NCBI GenBank assembly: GCA_015143295.1 | Contig: CM026557.1 | Location: forward strand, 37,643,965 to 37,707,964 | Direction of reading: 5' to 3' | DNA from: Tetracentron sinense | Lineage: Eukaryota > Streptophyta > Magnoliopsida > Trochodendrales > Trochodendraceae | Length of the DNA: 64,000 nucleotides | Shown here: piece by piece, positions 1 to 11,233 of the stretch | Numbering within the stretch: the stretch's first letter is position 1 | How the letters are laid out: each line of letters opens with the position of its first letter | The notes under the pieces: generated by a model | Database searches by the model: none | Told to the model about the DNA's origin: nothing | Seen by the model: only the letters and a program-made list of their open reading frames with translations | Translations under genes and position numbers: made by a program

Positions 1-1513
1 TTTCTTTCCTTTCTTTCATTCTTTCTTGTGTCAATACTCTTCTTTTTTCCATTTTCCGTGAACATCATTGCATGCATAATCAGTAATAGTAATTTAAAAT
101 AACTCTTCACTATATAGGTGAAAGAGATTGCTATACTTTACATCCCGTATACCAAATCTTAGCACTTTCTCCGGTGCTCTCTAATTCATTTATGATTCCT
201 TAACTTGGCACGCATGCCTTGATCTTAGATTTGTTGGTTCTGGTTAAGTGCAAAACTCAACATACAATTTCACACACCTTGCTACTTCCAATTATTCGTG
301 TTCGTGCTCTTATCATGCTTGTGCATCTATCATAATAGTGAGTAAAAAGTTGATACACTTACCGGTTAGATAATACTTTAAATTACAAATCTTGATACCT
401 ATGGTGATCCATTATGCGTCCCATAACCATCATGATAAAAGAGTAATGCTCACAGGATTTAAATCTAAAGGTTTATTTACCCGAAAACACTACATGCAAT
501 TTTGCTTTCTTACATCATTCATCCTCTTCTCATATTTGCGCAATTTAGCATATGAAATCACATTTGCATAATTTAACATGTGGAGGCATAATCACATACA
601 TTAATTATCGAAGCATGTAAATCCTTAATTTCATCAATTGAACTATAATGATGACATTTCTATATGAAGTTCTAGACAATTTTGGCATTCAACATACATT
701 GCCTTCACATGTTATAACATAGAATAATAGAATCTTAAATCATCATTTGCACACCAACCCCATCATTTCACACAAAAACCCCAATTCCATTCATCCAAAA
801 CTCCACCTCACAACCCATTTTCCATTCAAAACCCAAACATACATCCCATCCTCCTATTTTAATCATTTTACTTCAAATCATTTTCTTCTTCCACATTTAA
901 TCAAAGACCTTCCTTTCAACATACCACAATCATGAACTAAAACATAAATAGGGTATCATTCCTACCATTAATCATGCTTAACCTTATTCTAGCATAGAAT
1001 CTTAGTTCTAAAACTTAAAAACATAGATTATTCATGACATTGATAGCAAGGAAATCATATTTACCTTGCTAGAGCTTTATCCTTGGCCCCAAATCCTTGA
1101 GACTCCTCCTTAGAGAAATCTTCAAGTTCCAACCCTTATTTCCCTAGCAAGAATCCACTTAGGACCCTAAGTTTTCCCCTCAATTCTCTCCAAAAAATAG
1201 GTTTAGGTTCTTTAGAAAGCCTAAACCCCCAAATCCTAGGTCTATTTATAGTGTGGGAGGGTTAAAATCCTAAAATCCGCACTTTTAAACCTAAAACCCC
1301 AAATCCTAGGTCTGTTTATAGTATGGGAGGGTTAAAATCCTAAAATCCGCACTTTTAAAAATTCGATAATTTATGTTTTTGCTGAAACCACACCCTTCTT
1401 ATAATATATGTCATTCTTGTACTTAGTCATTTTAAATTTAAATTAAGATCATTAAGGAACAAGGCATCACATGAATGACATGAATATTTATATATAAAAT
1501 ACAAGTGTCTACA
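1..1513 (-). mobile_element. Probable gypsy-type LTR (partial, minus strand)
   Basis: Read on the minus strand, this stretch has the layout of the better-defined gypsy solo LTRs at 33100 and 56517: a TATA box (ACTATAAATAG), then a purine-rich leader, then a segment ending in AAGGTAAAT followed by AT-rich sequence. A plausible LTR start (TGTAGACACTTG) lies at 1513 on the minus strand. The other end is outside the window, so no target duplication can be tested. The boundary at 1513 is inferred. No gag or pol sequence is seen. Small open frames inside (such as 747-935) look like chance. Confidence 0.42.
1220..1359 (-). repeat. 70-bp tandem duplication carrying two TATA boxes
   Basis: Two adjacent, nearly identical 70-bp units (1220-1289 and 1290-1359). 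Each holds CCTAGGTCT followed by a TATTTATAG stretch, which reads CTATAAATA on the minus strand. The duplication therefore doubles the core promoter of the probable minus-strand LTR. Confidence 0.85.
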
Positions 1514-1765
1514 CTTCTTGTGGCCACATGTCATACCACTATCCAGCTCAGTATCGTCTTTTTGAACCCTGTAACTTTTGAAGGTTTTCCATGAACGCCG
1601 GTTAGATTTCCGCTCCATTTACCTCTATTCTATCAATTACCACCGAATATATAATATAATGATGCTGAATGGTAATAGCTCTTGGAATTGCAAGAACTCC
1701 CCCCCCCCTCTACCCAAATGAGTTCTAATCATGGCTTTGCTTAGATTCGTCAAGTTAGAAGTAGG

Positions 1766-2545
1766 ATGATGAATTCCCGCGAAGACTCCACAACATTCAC
1801 CAATTCTGATGAACATCCCTTCTTTCCAAAGGTGAAAATGCCAAAAGGGAGACCCGATAGAACCAACCAATGTGATTTTGAAAGGCTTGAGAATGATAGT
1901 TCATTAGCTTTGGGCCACCAGCTATGGAATGCCATGGAAATACCATCTAGCAGGATCATAGAACTTTTTAAAGTAAGCTCGTATACTAAATCCCCCATTC
2001 TGGTATTATCAAATATTATTGCCCTCTCTAAATCAAAATGGTATAAGATAACTTTGGATGTGGACGACCTTTGGTTACGGATACTCTTCTGCCTTCCTCC
2101 AATTCACAGCCGGAGACGAAGCCGAAACTACTATGGCCGAAAGCCATTTATGCATCAGAGATATCCCCTTTACAATTTTTATACGCGGCATACATCTTAC
2201 CGTCACTAATGAGACTGAATTCTCCACCTTCTCCTTTGAGCTGGACATTTTAGGGGGATGGTTGTGGCCATGGAGCTTTTGGTTTGGGGGGGGGGTGGTG
2301 TTTTGCCGACAAGGCTAAAGTTCTCCCATTCCCACTCATTCGTCCCTTTTGGAGTGAGCAAGGCGTTTGTATGGCGATCATTTGTAAAACAAGAAGTTTT
2401 GCGTACACACCATTGTTACTTATTTTGAAGAACACTAACGATTTACCATTGCGAAACTTCTTCCCCAACACACACTCTATCTCTACCGATCTAGCTGTGC
2501 AAAATTGTTCCACTAACCATCCAATAACTGATTTCTCTTGGTACA
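1766..2545 (+). pseudogene. Broken reading frame of unknown family
   Basis: Three consecutive plus-strand frames look like parts of one former protein of about 260 residues: 1766 to about 2100 in one frame, about 2090-2290 in the next, and 2284-2545 in the third. The second shift falls in a run of G residues at 2286-2294, a likely slippage site. The segments share a composition rich in Phe, Pro, Trp and Leu with few low-complexity stretches, unlike the chance frames nearby. I do not recognise the family and assign no function. It could be a transposon or endogenised element, or a decayed host exon. It lies upstream of the PPR exon in what may be that gene's first intron. Confidence 0.35.
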
Positions 2546-3378
2546 CTGATGTGTATTTATATTTAGTTATTCATTCCCTAAAGGTTTTTCTTAAATTTTA
2601 TTTTTTTAATATCTTTTTCATTTCTTAATTTTTACAGTATTTCATATGACTATTTCCTTGAAAAGTTTCCACTTCCCAGTAATTGAAGTTTGCACTAACA
2701 CCATAGTTTAAACTTTAAAACCTTGGTCATGATTTTTGGTTACTTAGTATAATTTTTTAGTTTATTTTATTGTTGTAGATGTACTTATAGGGTAAAGCCT
2801 AATAGTTATTTACTTAATATTAATAATCATTTATTAACCCATGATTCCAATTTCATTTCTTAGTCATAATCTTTTTTCCAATAGCTTTGAAATCTGTTTT
2901 AACTTGCTTCCTAGTTTCCCCGATCGCTTATTTGAAATCGTATCTTTACTTGTTTTCCCAAACTCTTCTTGCCCGCTTCCTTAATCGTTTATTTTGTGCT
3001 TCCTTGGTCACTTCCTAATTGTTTCTTACTTTTTCGTTTTCCAAATATTTTAGGAGCTTGGCTTCTCGTTTTTTGATTTGCTTCTCGGTCCGGTAACCAT
3101 GCTCCACACATATCTCTTGTACACCTATATCTCATTAATAACTTCTCGTTTCCTAATGAATTTCTTTGCATCGCCTCACTTTGCTTCTTGCTTAATTATG
3201 GTAAGTAACCTTTCTAGGGTGGATGTAAAGAGGTGCTTAACACCTCCCCTTTTCATAACCAAGTCTCTTACCCTAAAATTTTTTTCAACCAAAAGCCTCT
3301 CTTTTCCAAGAGTCATTAATTTGCAAAAAGCAATTATATGGGCAAAATCTGGGTACCCTATCATAACCTAACGGGGAG
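2546..3378. other. Non-coding AT-rich stretch
   Basis: No reading frame with recognisable protein similarity, no RNA gene and no clear repeat boundary was seen. If the first exon of the PPR gene lies outside the window, this is intron sequence. Confidence 0.4.
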
Positions 3379-3647
3379 CATAGTAACAAAGTTTTCTCCT
3401 TTTTTCCTTAAAAAATTCATGAATAATCCGTGAAATGATTAATTTGCGAACTATTCACGACATTTTGAAAAAAATCACAACTTCTCAAAAAAGTAGCAGA
3501 AAAATATATAATCAATGAAATATTTTAAATTAGTAATTTTTTTCCCTTTCTTCCCTGTTCATTTTCCATTTTTTCCCCCGAATTTACCTTTTTTTTTGAA
3601 TTTTTCACTAGCCAAATAATTCCCAAACTCCGACTTTGGTGACTATA
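3379..3647. mobile_element. hAT-like MITE, family of 31950-32261
   Basis: Begins CATAGTAACAAAG. Its right end, on the other strand, reads TATAGTCACCAAAG followed by GTCGGAGTTTGGGAATT. Both ends match the MITE at 31950-32261 (rich in AATAATTCG motifs), which has 8-bp target duplications. No clear target duplication remains here, so this is an older or damaged copy. Confidence 0.6.
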
Positions 3648-4377
3648 TAGTAATCTCCTGAAATGACTCAAAACATGTAATTTGGTGTTCATGCAGTTTT
3701 GGGTAATTTGGTACAAGTTGACCCTACTATTGAGTTCTCAATTGATATTGATCAATATATGCTAACTACGAGATGTTGTCCAATACAAGGTCAGCTAGGG
3801 GTGTTATCCCATTTTAAGCCTAACTTAAAATAGTAGTAGGTCGCAATTCCCAAATATTTTCCGGTTCCCTTACCCTAGTCGATATTTTCGCCTGTTTTAG
3901 AGAATAAAAAAAAGGAATATCGTCCAAGTCCCATTATTAGTATTTTTAATGGCTTGTTGGGTCTATTTTGAAGAAGCTTATGTCAACCATAATTTGATTT
4001 CTCCACTTCAGTGTCATGCAAATTTTAGATGTTTTAACATAGAAATTGCTTAAGTCCTACTGTCTTTAGGTTTAAGATTTTCTCTTCTATCAAACAATCT
4101 TGTTATTCTTGACCTTAACTAGTAACAGTAGATTATAGTGAATGAATCCAAAAACGTTAAAATTAATGATTACAATTATTGTCCAGGAGAGTATTTTCGA
4201 AAGCAAAGAACACATCAAATAGGCTGAAATGCTGTTTGTAGGCTTTTGTGGAATACTGGGTTCTATTTTGCTTCCTTATCTGATTCCAAATCTTTTATAC
4301 TAGGAATTAGTTTTTTCCTCCTTGGTACCAGTATAAGACATCTATTTCACTTTTGGGTTTTTGTGATATACAAACTT

Positions 4378-4379
<2 letters not shown>

Positions 4380-4409
<30 letters not shown>

Positions 4410-4424
4410 TATTATTATTATTAT
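4380..4424. repeat. (AAT)n/(ATT)n microsatellite next to a splice acceptor
   Basis: About ten AAT units run directly into ATT units, so the tract is self-complementary. It ends about 9 nt before the GGGCAG acceptor of the PPR exon, in the place of a normal polypyrimidine tract. Translated, it gives the poly-Asn/poly-Tyr start of a longer open frame from 4353, which is not real protein. Confidence 0.9.
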
Positions 4425-4433
4425 TTTGGGCAG

Positions 4434-5681
4434 TTCTTTGAGTGGTTGGAGGCAAATAAGCGGCTTGACTTTGTTGAACGAGATTATGCTTCTCGCATTG
4501 ATTTGATTGCCAAAATACGTGGCCCCCTGAAGGCCGAGAAGTACATCGAGAAGATCCCAGAATCCTTCAGAGGGGAAGTAATCTACAGAACCCTCTTGGC
4601 CAATTGTGTTGCCGCCGGCAACATAAAAAAAGCGGAGGAAGTGTTCAACAAAATGAAGGACCTGGAGTTCCCAATCACGGCCTTTGCTTGCAACCAGTTG
4701 CTCCTGCTCTACAAGAGGCATGACAATAAGAAGATAGCAGATGTCTTATTGTTGATGGAGAAAGAAAATGTCAAACCATCTCTCTTCACGTACAAGCTCT
4801 TAATAGATACCAAAGGCAAATCGAATGACATTACAGGTATGGATCAGTTGGTCGAGACCATGAAAGCTGAAGGGATTGAACCCGACATCCATATCCAGGC
4901 TATCTTGGCTAGGCACTATATCTCTGGGGGGCTCAATGAGAAAGCAGAGGCGGTCTTGAAGGAGATGGAAGGAAGCAATCTGGAGGAGAATCGTGTGGCT
5001 TGCAGGGCCTTACTCCCTCTCTATGGGTCCCTCCGCAATGCTGATGAGGTAGGGAGAGTTTGGGAGGTATGTGAGTCAAATCCCCAGCTCAACGAGTGCG
5101 TGGCTGCCATTGAAGCTTATGGTAAGCTGGGGAAGATAGAGGAGGCGGAGGCAGTCTTTGAGAGGATGCTTAAGACATGGAAGGGGCTCTCTTCGAGGCA
5201 CTACTCCGCACTCCTGAAAGTTTATGCAAATTATAAGCTGCTGACCAAGGGGAAGGATCTGGTGAAGCGGATGGCAGATGATGGATGTCAAATTGCTGCC
5301 GTGACGTTGGATTCACTTGTGAAGCTCTATGTGGAGGCTGGGGAGGTGGAGAAAGCGGATTCGATTTTGCAGAAGGCAGCTCAGCAGAACCATATGAAGC
5401 CAATGGTCAACTCGTACCTGGTCATCATGGATCATTATGCAAGAAGGGGTGATGTCCATAATGCAGAGAAGATTTTCCATAAGATGAGGCAATCCGGCTA
5501 TGTGAGTCGGATGAGGCAGTACCAGACTCTCCTCCTGGCTTATACAAATGCCAAAGTTTCAGTTTATGGGTTTAGAGAAAGAATGAAGGCGGATAACATC
5601 TTCCCAAACAAATCGTTGGCGGCACAGTTGGTGCAGGTAGACCCATTTAGGAAGACAGCTGTATCAGATTTGCTCGATTGA
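4434..5681 (+). CDS. PPR596: PPR596-like P-class pentatricopeptide repeat protein, exon 2
   Basis: This exon encodes 415 residues and a stop. It begins in phase 0 after the acceptor GGGCAG with FFEWLEANKRLDF and ends DPFRKTAVSDLLD. Order and motifs agree with Arabidopsis PPR596 (At1g80270): the SRIDLIAKIRG segment, the ADVLLLMEKENVKPS repeat, about ten helical PPR units of roughly 35 residues, and the terminal KADNIFPNKS block. P-class PPR proteins bind organellar RNA by one residue pair per repeat; PPR596 acts in plant mitochondria and affects editing of rps3 (family knowledge). There are no stops or frameshifts, so the exon looks functional. The open frame continues upstream to an ATG at 4353, but only through the AAT tract. 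The N-terminal part of about 180 residues, with the transit peptide, should be in a first exon ending just before the conserved EWLE. No such exon was recognised in 1-4433. It is either upstream of the window behind a long intron, or lost. Confidence 0.93.
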   Translation, partial: FFEWLEANKRLDFVERDYASRIDLIAKIRGPLKAEKYIEKIPESFRGEVIYRTLLANCVAAGNIKKAEEVFNKMKDLEFPITAFACNQLLLLYKRHDNKKIADVLLLMEKENVKPSLFTYKLLIDTKGKSNDITGMDQLVETMKAEGIEPDIHIQAILARHYISGGLNEKAEAVLKEMEGSNLEENRVACRALLPLYGSLRNADEVGRVWEVCESNPQLNECVAAIEAYGKLGKIEEAEAVFERMLKTWKGLSSRHYSALLKVYANYKLLTKGKDLVKRMADDGCQIAAVTLDSLVKLYVEAGEVEKADSILQKAAQQNHMKPMVNSYLVIMDHYARRGDVHNAEKIFHKMRQSGYVSRMRQYQTLLLAYTNAKVSVYGFRERMKADNIFPNKSLAAQLVQVDPFRKTAVSDLLD

Positions 5682-6990
5682 GGAGTTGTTGATGGTGGCT
5701 TTGGGATAATGGTACACATGCTTCTCTCTCATTGGATTTCCCTACAGGCTACAAGGTTGGATGTATTTGTGCCCTGGGGAGCTTAGGCAATGCTCTTCTT
5801 TGGAGGTTAGTTTCTCCAACTACTGCTATTTTTGTTGTCAACTTTACTAAGATGGTTTGGGAGATGAGAATACTAGGTGTTTAAGATGGAATTCTTTGTT
5901 TTTCATTCTTACTTCTTCTAATATTATCAGTCAAAATGCATTGCAGGTGACAATATTTCATAAATAAGAAACAGTAGCATGATTATTTACAAATTTATTT
6001 AATCAATATATTGTGCTCCATCAAAGCGCTGACCTAAGATTTTGACGGAATTGATTGGCGATAGTGGGCCGAAGACATTTTATTTTTATAGTTTTCTATG
6101 CAAGAGAAGCAGCTGATTGACCATATTGTCCATATTTAAGTAACCAGTCCACCACGGTAGCCTTTTAAATTTGTTCATGCACTCAGGCTTGTTCTCCATT
6201 CATCATATTGAAACATCATTTGTTGATCAACAAAGAATGACCAAAGCATCATATGCACATAATCACACATTCTAAAGTATGGAAGTCTCATTGCCATTGG
6301 TCTAGTCCGTACCCATAATTTCTGTTTGCGTCATATTATCTTATGATTAAGCCAAATTTGTTTAAAAATAACCATCACTGAAGCTTTAACATCTCTGTCC
6401 ATTTCTCCCATGTGATATTTGAACATATTGTGGATGTATTTAAAAAACAAAAATTAGGGATATCCCTCAAATTTGATTTTGTTTAGATACTTGTTTGTTA
6501 TTGAGTTCTTTATAAGTTAGATTTTTTTTTAGTAATTTTAAAATTTCAAAGACTATTTGTTAGTTTTTATTTTTCGGTAGTAAAATTATTTTAAATATTA
6601 TTTACTTAATTAACAAATTTTGAAAGATTATTTAAGTTAATAAGGTGAAGATTTTGATAAGGTATTCTAAATTAATTCATAATTACTGAATATTGTAAAA
6701 TATATAGATTGAAGGTTTTAGACAACTGAAAAGTCTTAATTAGCTTGTAATTTGGTTTTTTACAAGTTATTTAAAGTAAACATTGAAATTATTAAAATGG
6801 TTAATTTTAATTACTATAAATTATTGAGGTTTTACCGTTTTAGTTATTTGAGAATACGCACGGTACTGTTTGGACCCCAAAAAATCCACGAAGCGGCCTT
6901 GTGCATATTAGCAGTCTAGCAGACCAAAAGCAGCCAGCTCAGAGATATTTGGACCAATGAACTCTTTTTTGGTAAGAACAATAATCCTCT
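5682..6990. other. PPR 3' flank and AT-rich spacer
   Basis: Holds the presumed 3' UTR of the PPR gene, then AT-rich sequence without a recognisable gene or bounded repeat. Confidence 0.4.
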
Positions 6991-7219
6991 CCTTGGGGGA
7001 TGAGTGGATTGAACTATGGTTAACAAGTTTTAACAACTATGGTTAATTTTTTTAATGCATTTTTGAACTATGGTAAATAAGTTTAACCACTATGGTTAGT
7101 TAGTGAATCTTAATCACAGTTGAGAGTTAAAAGGGGGCACGTGGTTAGAAAAGGGAGCACCCTCATTTGAAGAGTTAAAAGGAGGCACGTGGTTAGAAAA
7201 GGGAGCACCCTCCTTTGAT
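6991..7219. repeat. MITE-core fragment with a 48-bp tandem duplication
   Basis: Contains ACTATGGTTA repeats and GTGAATCTTAA, the core words of the most abundant MITE family in the window. These are followed by two copies (about 7124-7171 and 7172-7219) of a unit starting GAGTTAAAAGG and containing GGCACGTGGTTAG. No intact ends were found. Confidence 0.6.
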
Positions 7220-8500
7220 CCACAAGCACAAGCGAGGAGGTGATTATTTTCTATTTTTAGTAATGGTTCGTGACATTATTGGCCCATTCTTGGTTCATGG
7301 CGCAAATAAATAAATAAAATAAAATGAGGGAGGTTTTATGTGCACACCAACAGTTGATGACTACACCTCATTTAAAAATTTCATTATATTTTGAAATTAT
7401 CTGTATTTTTTATATGGCACCCCATTTATAATTGTTTTATTTTTCAATCTGACTTCTCTATTTGCTATCACTTCTCTACGATCTTAATTTGTCATCGTTT
7501 CTCCGTTAATCAAAATTTTCTCATATTCTCAGTTTTTAATTTGACAATTTTATTTATTTAAGATTTTATTTATTTTATTGAAATTAATTATATGATTTCT
7601 CACATGTCTTTAATTTTCTATTTTTATTCTATAGCTATTGAAAATTCAATTATTTGTTTGACAATTTATGATTATTAGAAGTTCCCTCAATTAAGTCACA
7701 GAAATAGATAAAAATAGGAGGAAAAAAAAATAGATTAATGGTATTGAAATTTTTGTACCCCAACATAGTGTACTTGCATAAATTATTACCTAGATATTAA
7801 ATGAGAAAATTTCAACCCTTTAATTAAATAAGTGGTGATTGAATTATTTATTCTTGGATAAAGTGACTCTTAAATTAAAGTGAAGCTAGTATTACCCTCT
7901 ATTCTTATAATTAATAAATTAAAGTTTAGTATGTAATTATAAATTTTACAAATATTTTTTTGATTTTGGTGTGTATTTAAAATTTTAATAAACTAATGGT
8001 GTGCAGTTATCAATTTTAAAAAATGGGGGGTGCAATCATCAAATATTAAGGTGCACCTAATACCACCCTAAAATAAACCTGATTGGATGGCCTAAACATC
8101 TCTTTAGTTATTCACATTAAAGTATTCTCATAGTAGTTATTCACATTAAAGTATTCTCATATGGAAAGTCTTGTGGTCATTCATATTAAATATTTTCAAC
8201 TTCTTAAATAAGATTGTAGAAGAATCACCTTCCACAAAATTTTTTTAAAAAAAAGATTGTAGAAGAGTCTTATTATTATAATTATGAATCATTAGACATA
8301 AAATTAAGCATACCTGCCACGTGCTGATGCATAGCAACCTAGCCCAGGGACGAGTAATATGTCATAGGGAGTGTTTGTTATACGTGGAAGAAGGAGTTTC
8401 TCCTCGCGTGTCTTAACTAAATTTTCTGTCGATTAGAGAAAGAAGCGAAATCCTCTACTGTGATAATCGGATTTGACAAAAATAATCGGATTTGACAAAA
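7220..8500. other. AT-rich non-coding spacer
   Basis: No coding sequence or RNA gene recognised. A short direct repeat (TAGTTATTCACATTAAAGT) occurs twice near 8106-8160. Confidence 0.4.
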
Positions 8501-8502
8501 AT

Positions 8503-8790
8503 ACGAATATTGGATTTTAAAAAGAAAGTTAATTAATCAATAATAAAAATTATACTTATCCTTTGCAGCTACTCTGATGGAATGGTTTATTCGGCGTGGG
8601 TGAAACTTAACCATAGTTAACGGGTGTCAAAAAAAAAAAAGACACGTGACAACCTTAAAGGGTGACAACCGGATTTGCCGTTAAGATTCAACCACCCCTA
8701 GTAGGCCGTCCCATCAGAGTAGCTGCGAAGGGTGAATATAATTTTCATTATATTGATTAACTAACTTTTAAAAAAAAAATCCAATATTCA
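8503..8790. mobile_element. Foldback element with MITE core
   Basis: Outer arms of about 78 bp (8503-8580 and 8711-8790) are inverted copies of one another; both contain GCAGCTACTCTGATGG or its complement. The loop carries MITE-core words (AACTTAACCATAGTTAA, ACACGTGAC, GTTAAGATTCA). The arrangement is an inverted-repeat transposon whose interior matches the common MITE family. Confidence 0.7.
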
Positions 8791-9216
8791 ACAACAAAAG
8801 ACAAAAAAAATACTTACTCTTACAGTGTGAGAACACTTGGTCCTACCGATTGGGTTCCATGAATGCCAATAATGTGATGCATTGAATCTCAGTTGGACCC
8901 ATCCAATTCTATAATTCTACACATACAGACAACGAACTTTAGAATTGTGACCTATATAGCTTGCAACAATGATGTGTCTCTACCACACCCCCCACCACTA
9001 ACAACAATTGGAACTACAACGTGGCTTGTTTCAATTTAATTATGGTAGACTTGAAGATAGCCAAACATGCCACATTTCCATCCAGTGGGTTCGATGTTGA
9101 CCCCAATTAAGAACAGAGGTTCCGAGAGCGTCACGTAAAAGACTGTTTCAATAAGAGCGCAAGATGAGCCAAACATCCCTATATCAGCCAATATTTTCCT
9201 ATTTCTTCATATTTAC

Positions 9217-9492
9217 TTAGCGGGTGGCACGTGCAATGCACGTGAGAGCTAGGGAAAGGAGTTAACCACAGTTAATAGGAGTTAAAAGGGACACGTGTTA
9301 ACCTGCGGGTGCGATTGAACTCTCCCCGTGTTCAATCGCGATTGACTGTGATTCTATTATTTAAATAGATAGATGAGGGTAGTTTGGGAATTAAAGTAAA
9401 ACATTAAATTAAAGTTTTGTTTTATATAAGGGTAGTTTAGGAATTTCAGAAAATTCAGGCTACGCCTGCCTCTCCCATTATAATAGTAAAGA
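9217..9492 (-). mobile_element. Small non-autonomous Helitron
   Basis: On the minus strand it starts TCTTTACTATTATAATGGG after an A and ends with a hairpin around GCACGTGCATTGCACGTG... leading to CTAAG. This is the plant Helitron pattern of a 5' TC, a 3' hairpin and a CTRR end, though the base after CTAA is G instead of T. No coding capacity. Confidence 0.55.
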
Positions 9493-9509
9493 TGATCACT
9501 GGTGGAATA

Positions 9510-10190
9510 ATTTTTTTTTTTTTAATAAAAGGTAGGAATTTTATTGCTATGATGAAAACAAAGATGTACATAGGGCCATATTTTCATGGACAAAACTGGA
9601 TCTACTAAATTCCAAATGAATAAAATCAAAGATGGGCATTAAGAATCTAATCTTTTCAATTAACCATTATCCCCGTTGGATCTGAACTGACATTGCCAGT
9701 AGAGAGTTGTCGAACAATTGTTATCCCTTGGAAATCTTTTAACATAACTTTACATTTTTGGACGAGCTGGTTGGGTGGAGTTGGTAGTTGTCAAAAAAAT
9801 ACCTTATTGTGCCAGTCCCTAATAGCCCAAGCTATCATAGTCTCCAATTCAAAATCCTTTTTTGAGGCTTGATATTCAAAATCTAACATTATATGAAGAA
9901 AATCCAAATTCTCCATTAACAATTTTTGAACTCTCCCTTTTAGTAATTTACAAATATTTCAACCCGAAGGACAAGTCCGCAATGCATGGGTCACTGATTC
10001 CGAATTATATTATAAACAAATGCAACATGATTTTTCCGTTGGTACTCCTCGCCTGACCAAATTTTTCATTGTTGGTAGCGAATTTGTACAAACTCTCCAC
10101 ATAAAATGCTTCCATTTACTCAGTATCCCAAGATCCCATATCTGCCTCCAAAGTTGGGGGGTTACCAGTTAACAACGATTTATGTCAATT
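9510..10190 (-). pseudogene. LINE 3' remnant (zf-RVT region)
   Basis: Poly-T at 9510-9523 is the poly-A tail of a minus-strand LINE. Upstream on that strand, broken frames read like the zf-RVT reverse-transcriptase zinc-binding region of plant L1-type LINEs: KWKHFMWRVCTNSLPT, then a Cys-x2-Cys, then SVTHALRTCP, then MIAWAIRDWHNK. Stops and frameshifts are present, and the element is truncated before the reverse transcriptase. The 5' limit is approximate. Confidence 0.65.
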
Positions 10191-11233
10191 GACTTCTTTT
10201 TTAAATTTATTTTCCTTTGAGTTTAAATATGATGGGTTGTCGATTGACTTTTTGTCACATTAGTTTTTGTGTATATTCCATTTCTTTTGCTGGCATTGTC
10301 ATTTACCTGCTGTTAGGGGAGTGCCACTCTTGCGGACATCACCTATGAGGATTAGATCCATAATGTTTTTACTTGAGGATATAATATTTGTGTATACCAC
10401 TATTTCCTCGTGTATTTAGACTCTCATCTTTTTTTTAATAAAAAAACATAGTTATTAAAGTGACATGCAAAATTAAGAAGTGAAAACAAAAAAGAGGGAT
10501 GATCATCTATATCATATATTTTATTTTACATGATGTATTTGTAGAGATTTACGTATTTTAGAGTTCAATACAACAATACTTGCTTATGATTTATGCCCAA
10601 TGCTCTAGACTCAAGTCTATCACATTACTTTCTACCTATATAATCCTGTGACACAACTAAATCGAACATAATGGAAATGAGCATTTTAGGAAACGAGTTT
10701 GGGAAATGAGATTCTTGAAAAGCGAGCATCATACCTTATACCCAGCTTCCTTGTAACTATGAAAAATATTTAACTTAATGCAAGAAGAAAGTAAACAATA
10801 ATGCTTTTCTAGGTGAACTTATGTGTTACCGAACAAATGATGTCATGAATAATTCTATTTGGTTAGCACTCTTTTAATAAAGTGATTATTTAGTCATATT
10901 AAAAAAAAAAATTAGTTATTTTGAAAAGAAAATAATATTCTTATAAATTCTCTCCTTAAGTTGAAGGGATCTTATAAGCCTTCATGGAAGTTCAAATTTG
11001 TGTGCTTACCATAATACCCACATAATTGTAAAGGCACATAAGTGGTTAAACCAAATAAGCTGTGATAAGTGATTATGTGGGTATTATTATTAAACCAAGA
11101 TTTAAGTTATTTTCTAAAAATCAAGAGTAGATGTATAAACCTTAGGGGCGAGTGAATCTTAACTACATATAATGGGTGTTAAAGGGGACACATGTCAAGT
11201 AGGGGAGGCACACGTGTTCCACCCAGTGGAATG
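10191..11233. other. AT-rich non-coding spacer
   Basis: No gene recognised. Near 11150 the first MITE-core words of the following palindrome appear. Confidence 0.4.

Noticed and set aside
4246..4433. Extension of the PPR frame upstream to ATG 4353, and the overlapping frame 4246-4506
   Set aside because: The extension consists of poly-Asn/poly-Tyr from the AAT/ATT repeat, and a good splice acceptor lies at 4431-4433 where family similarity starts.
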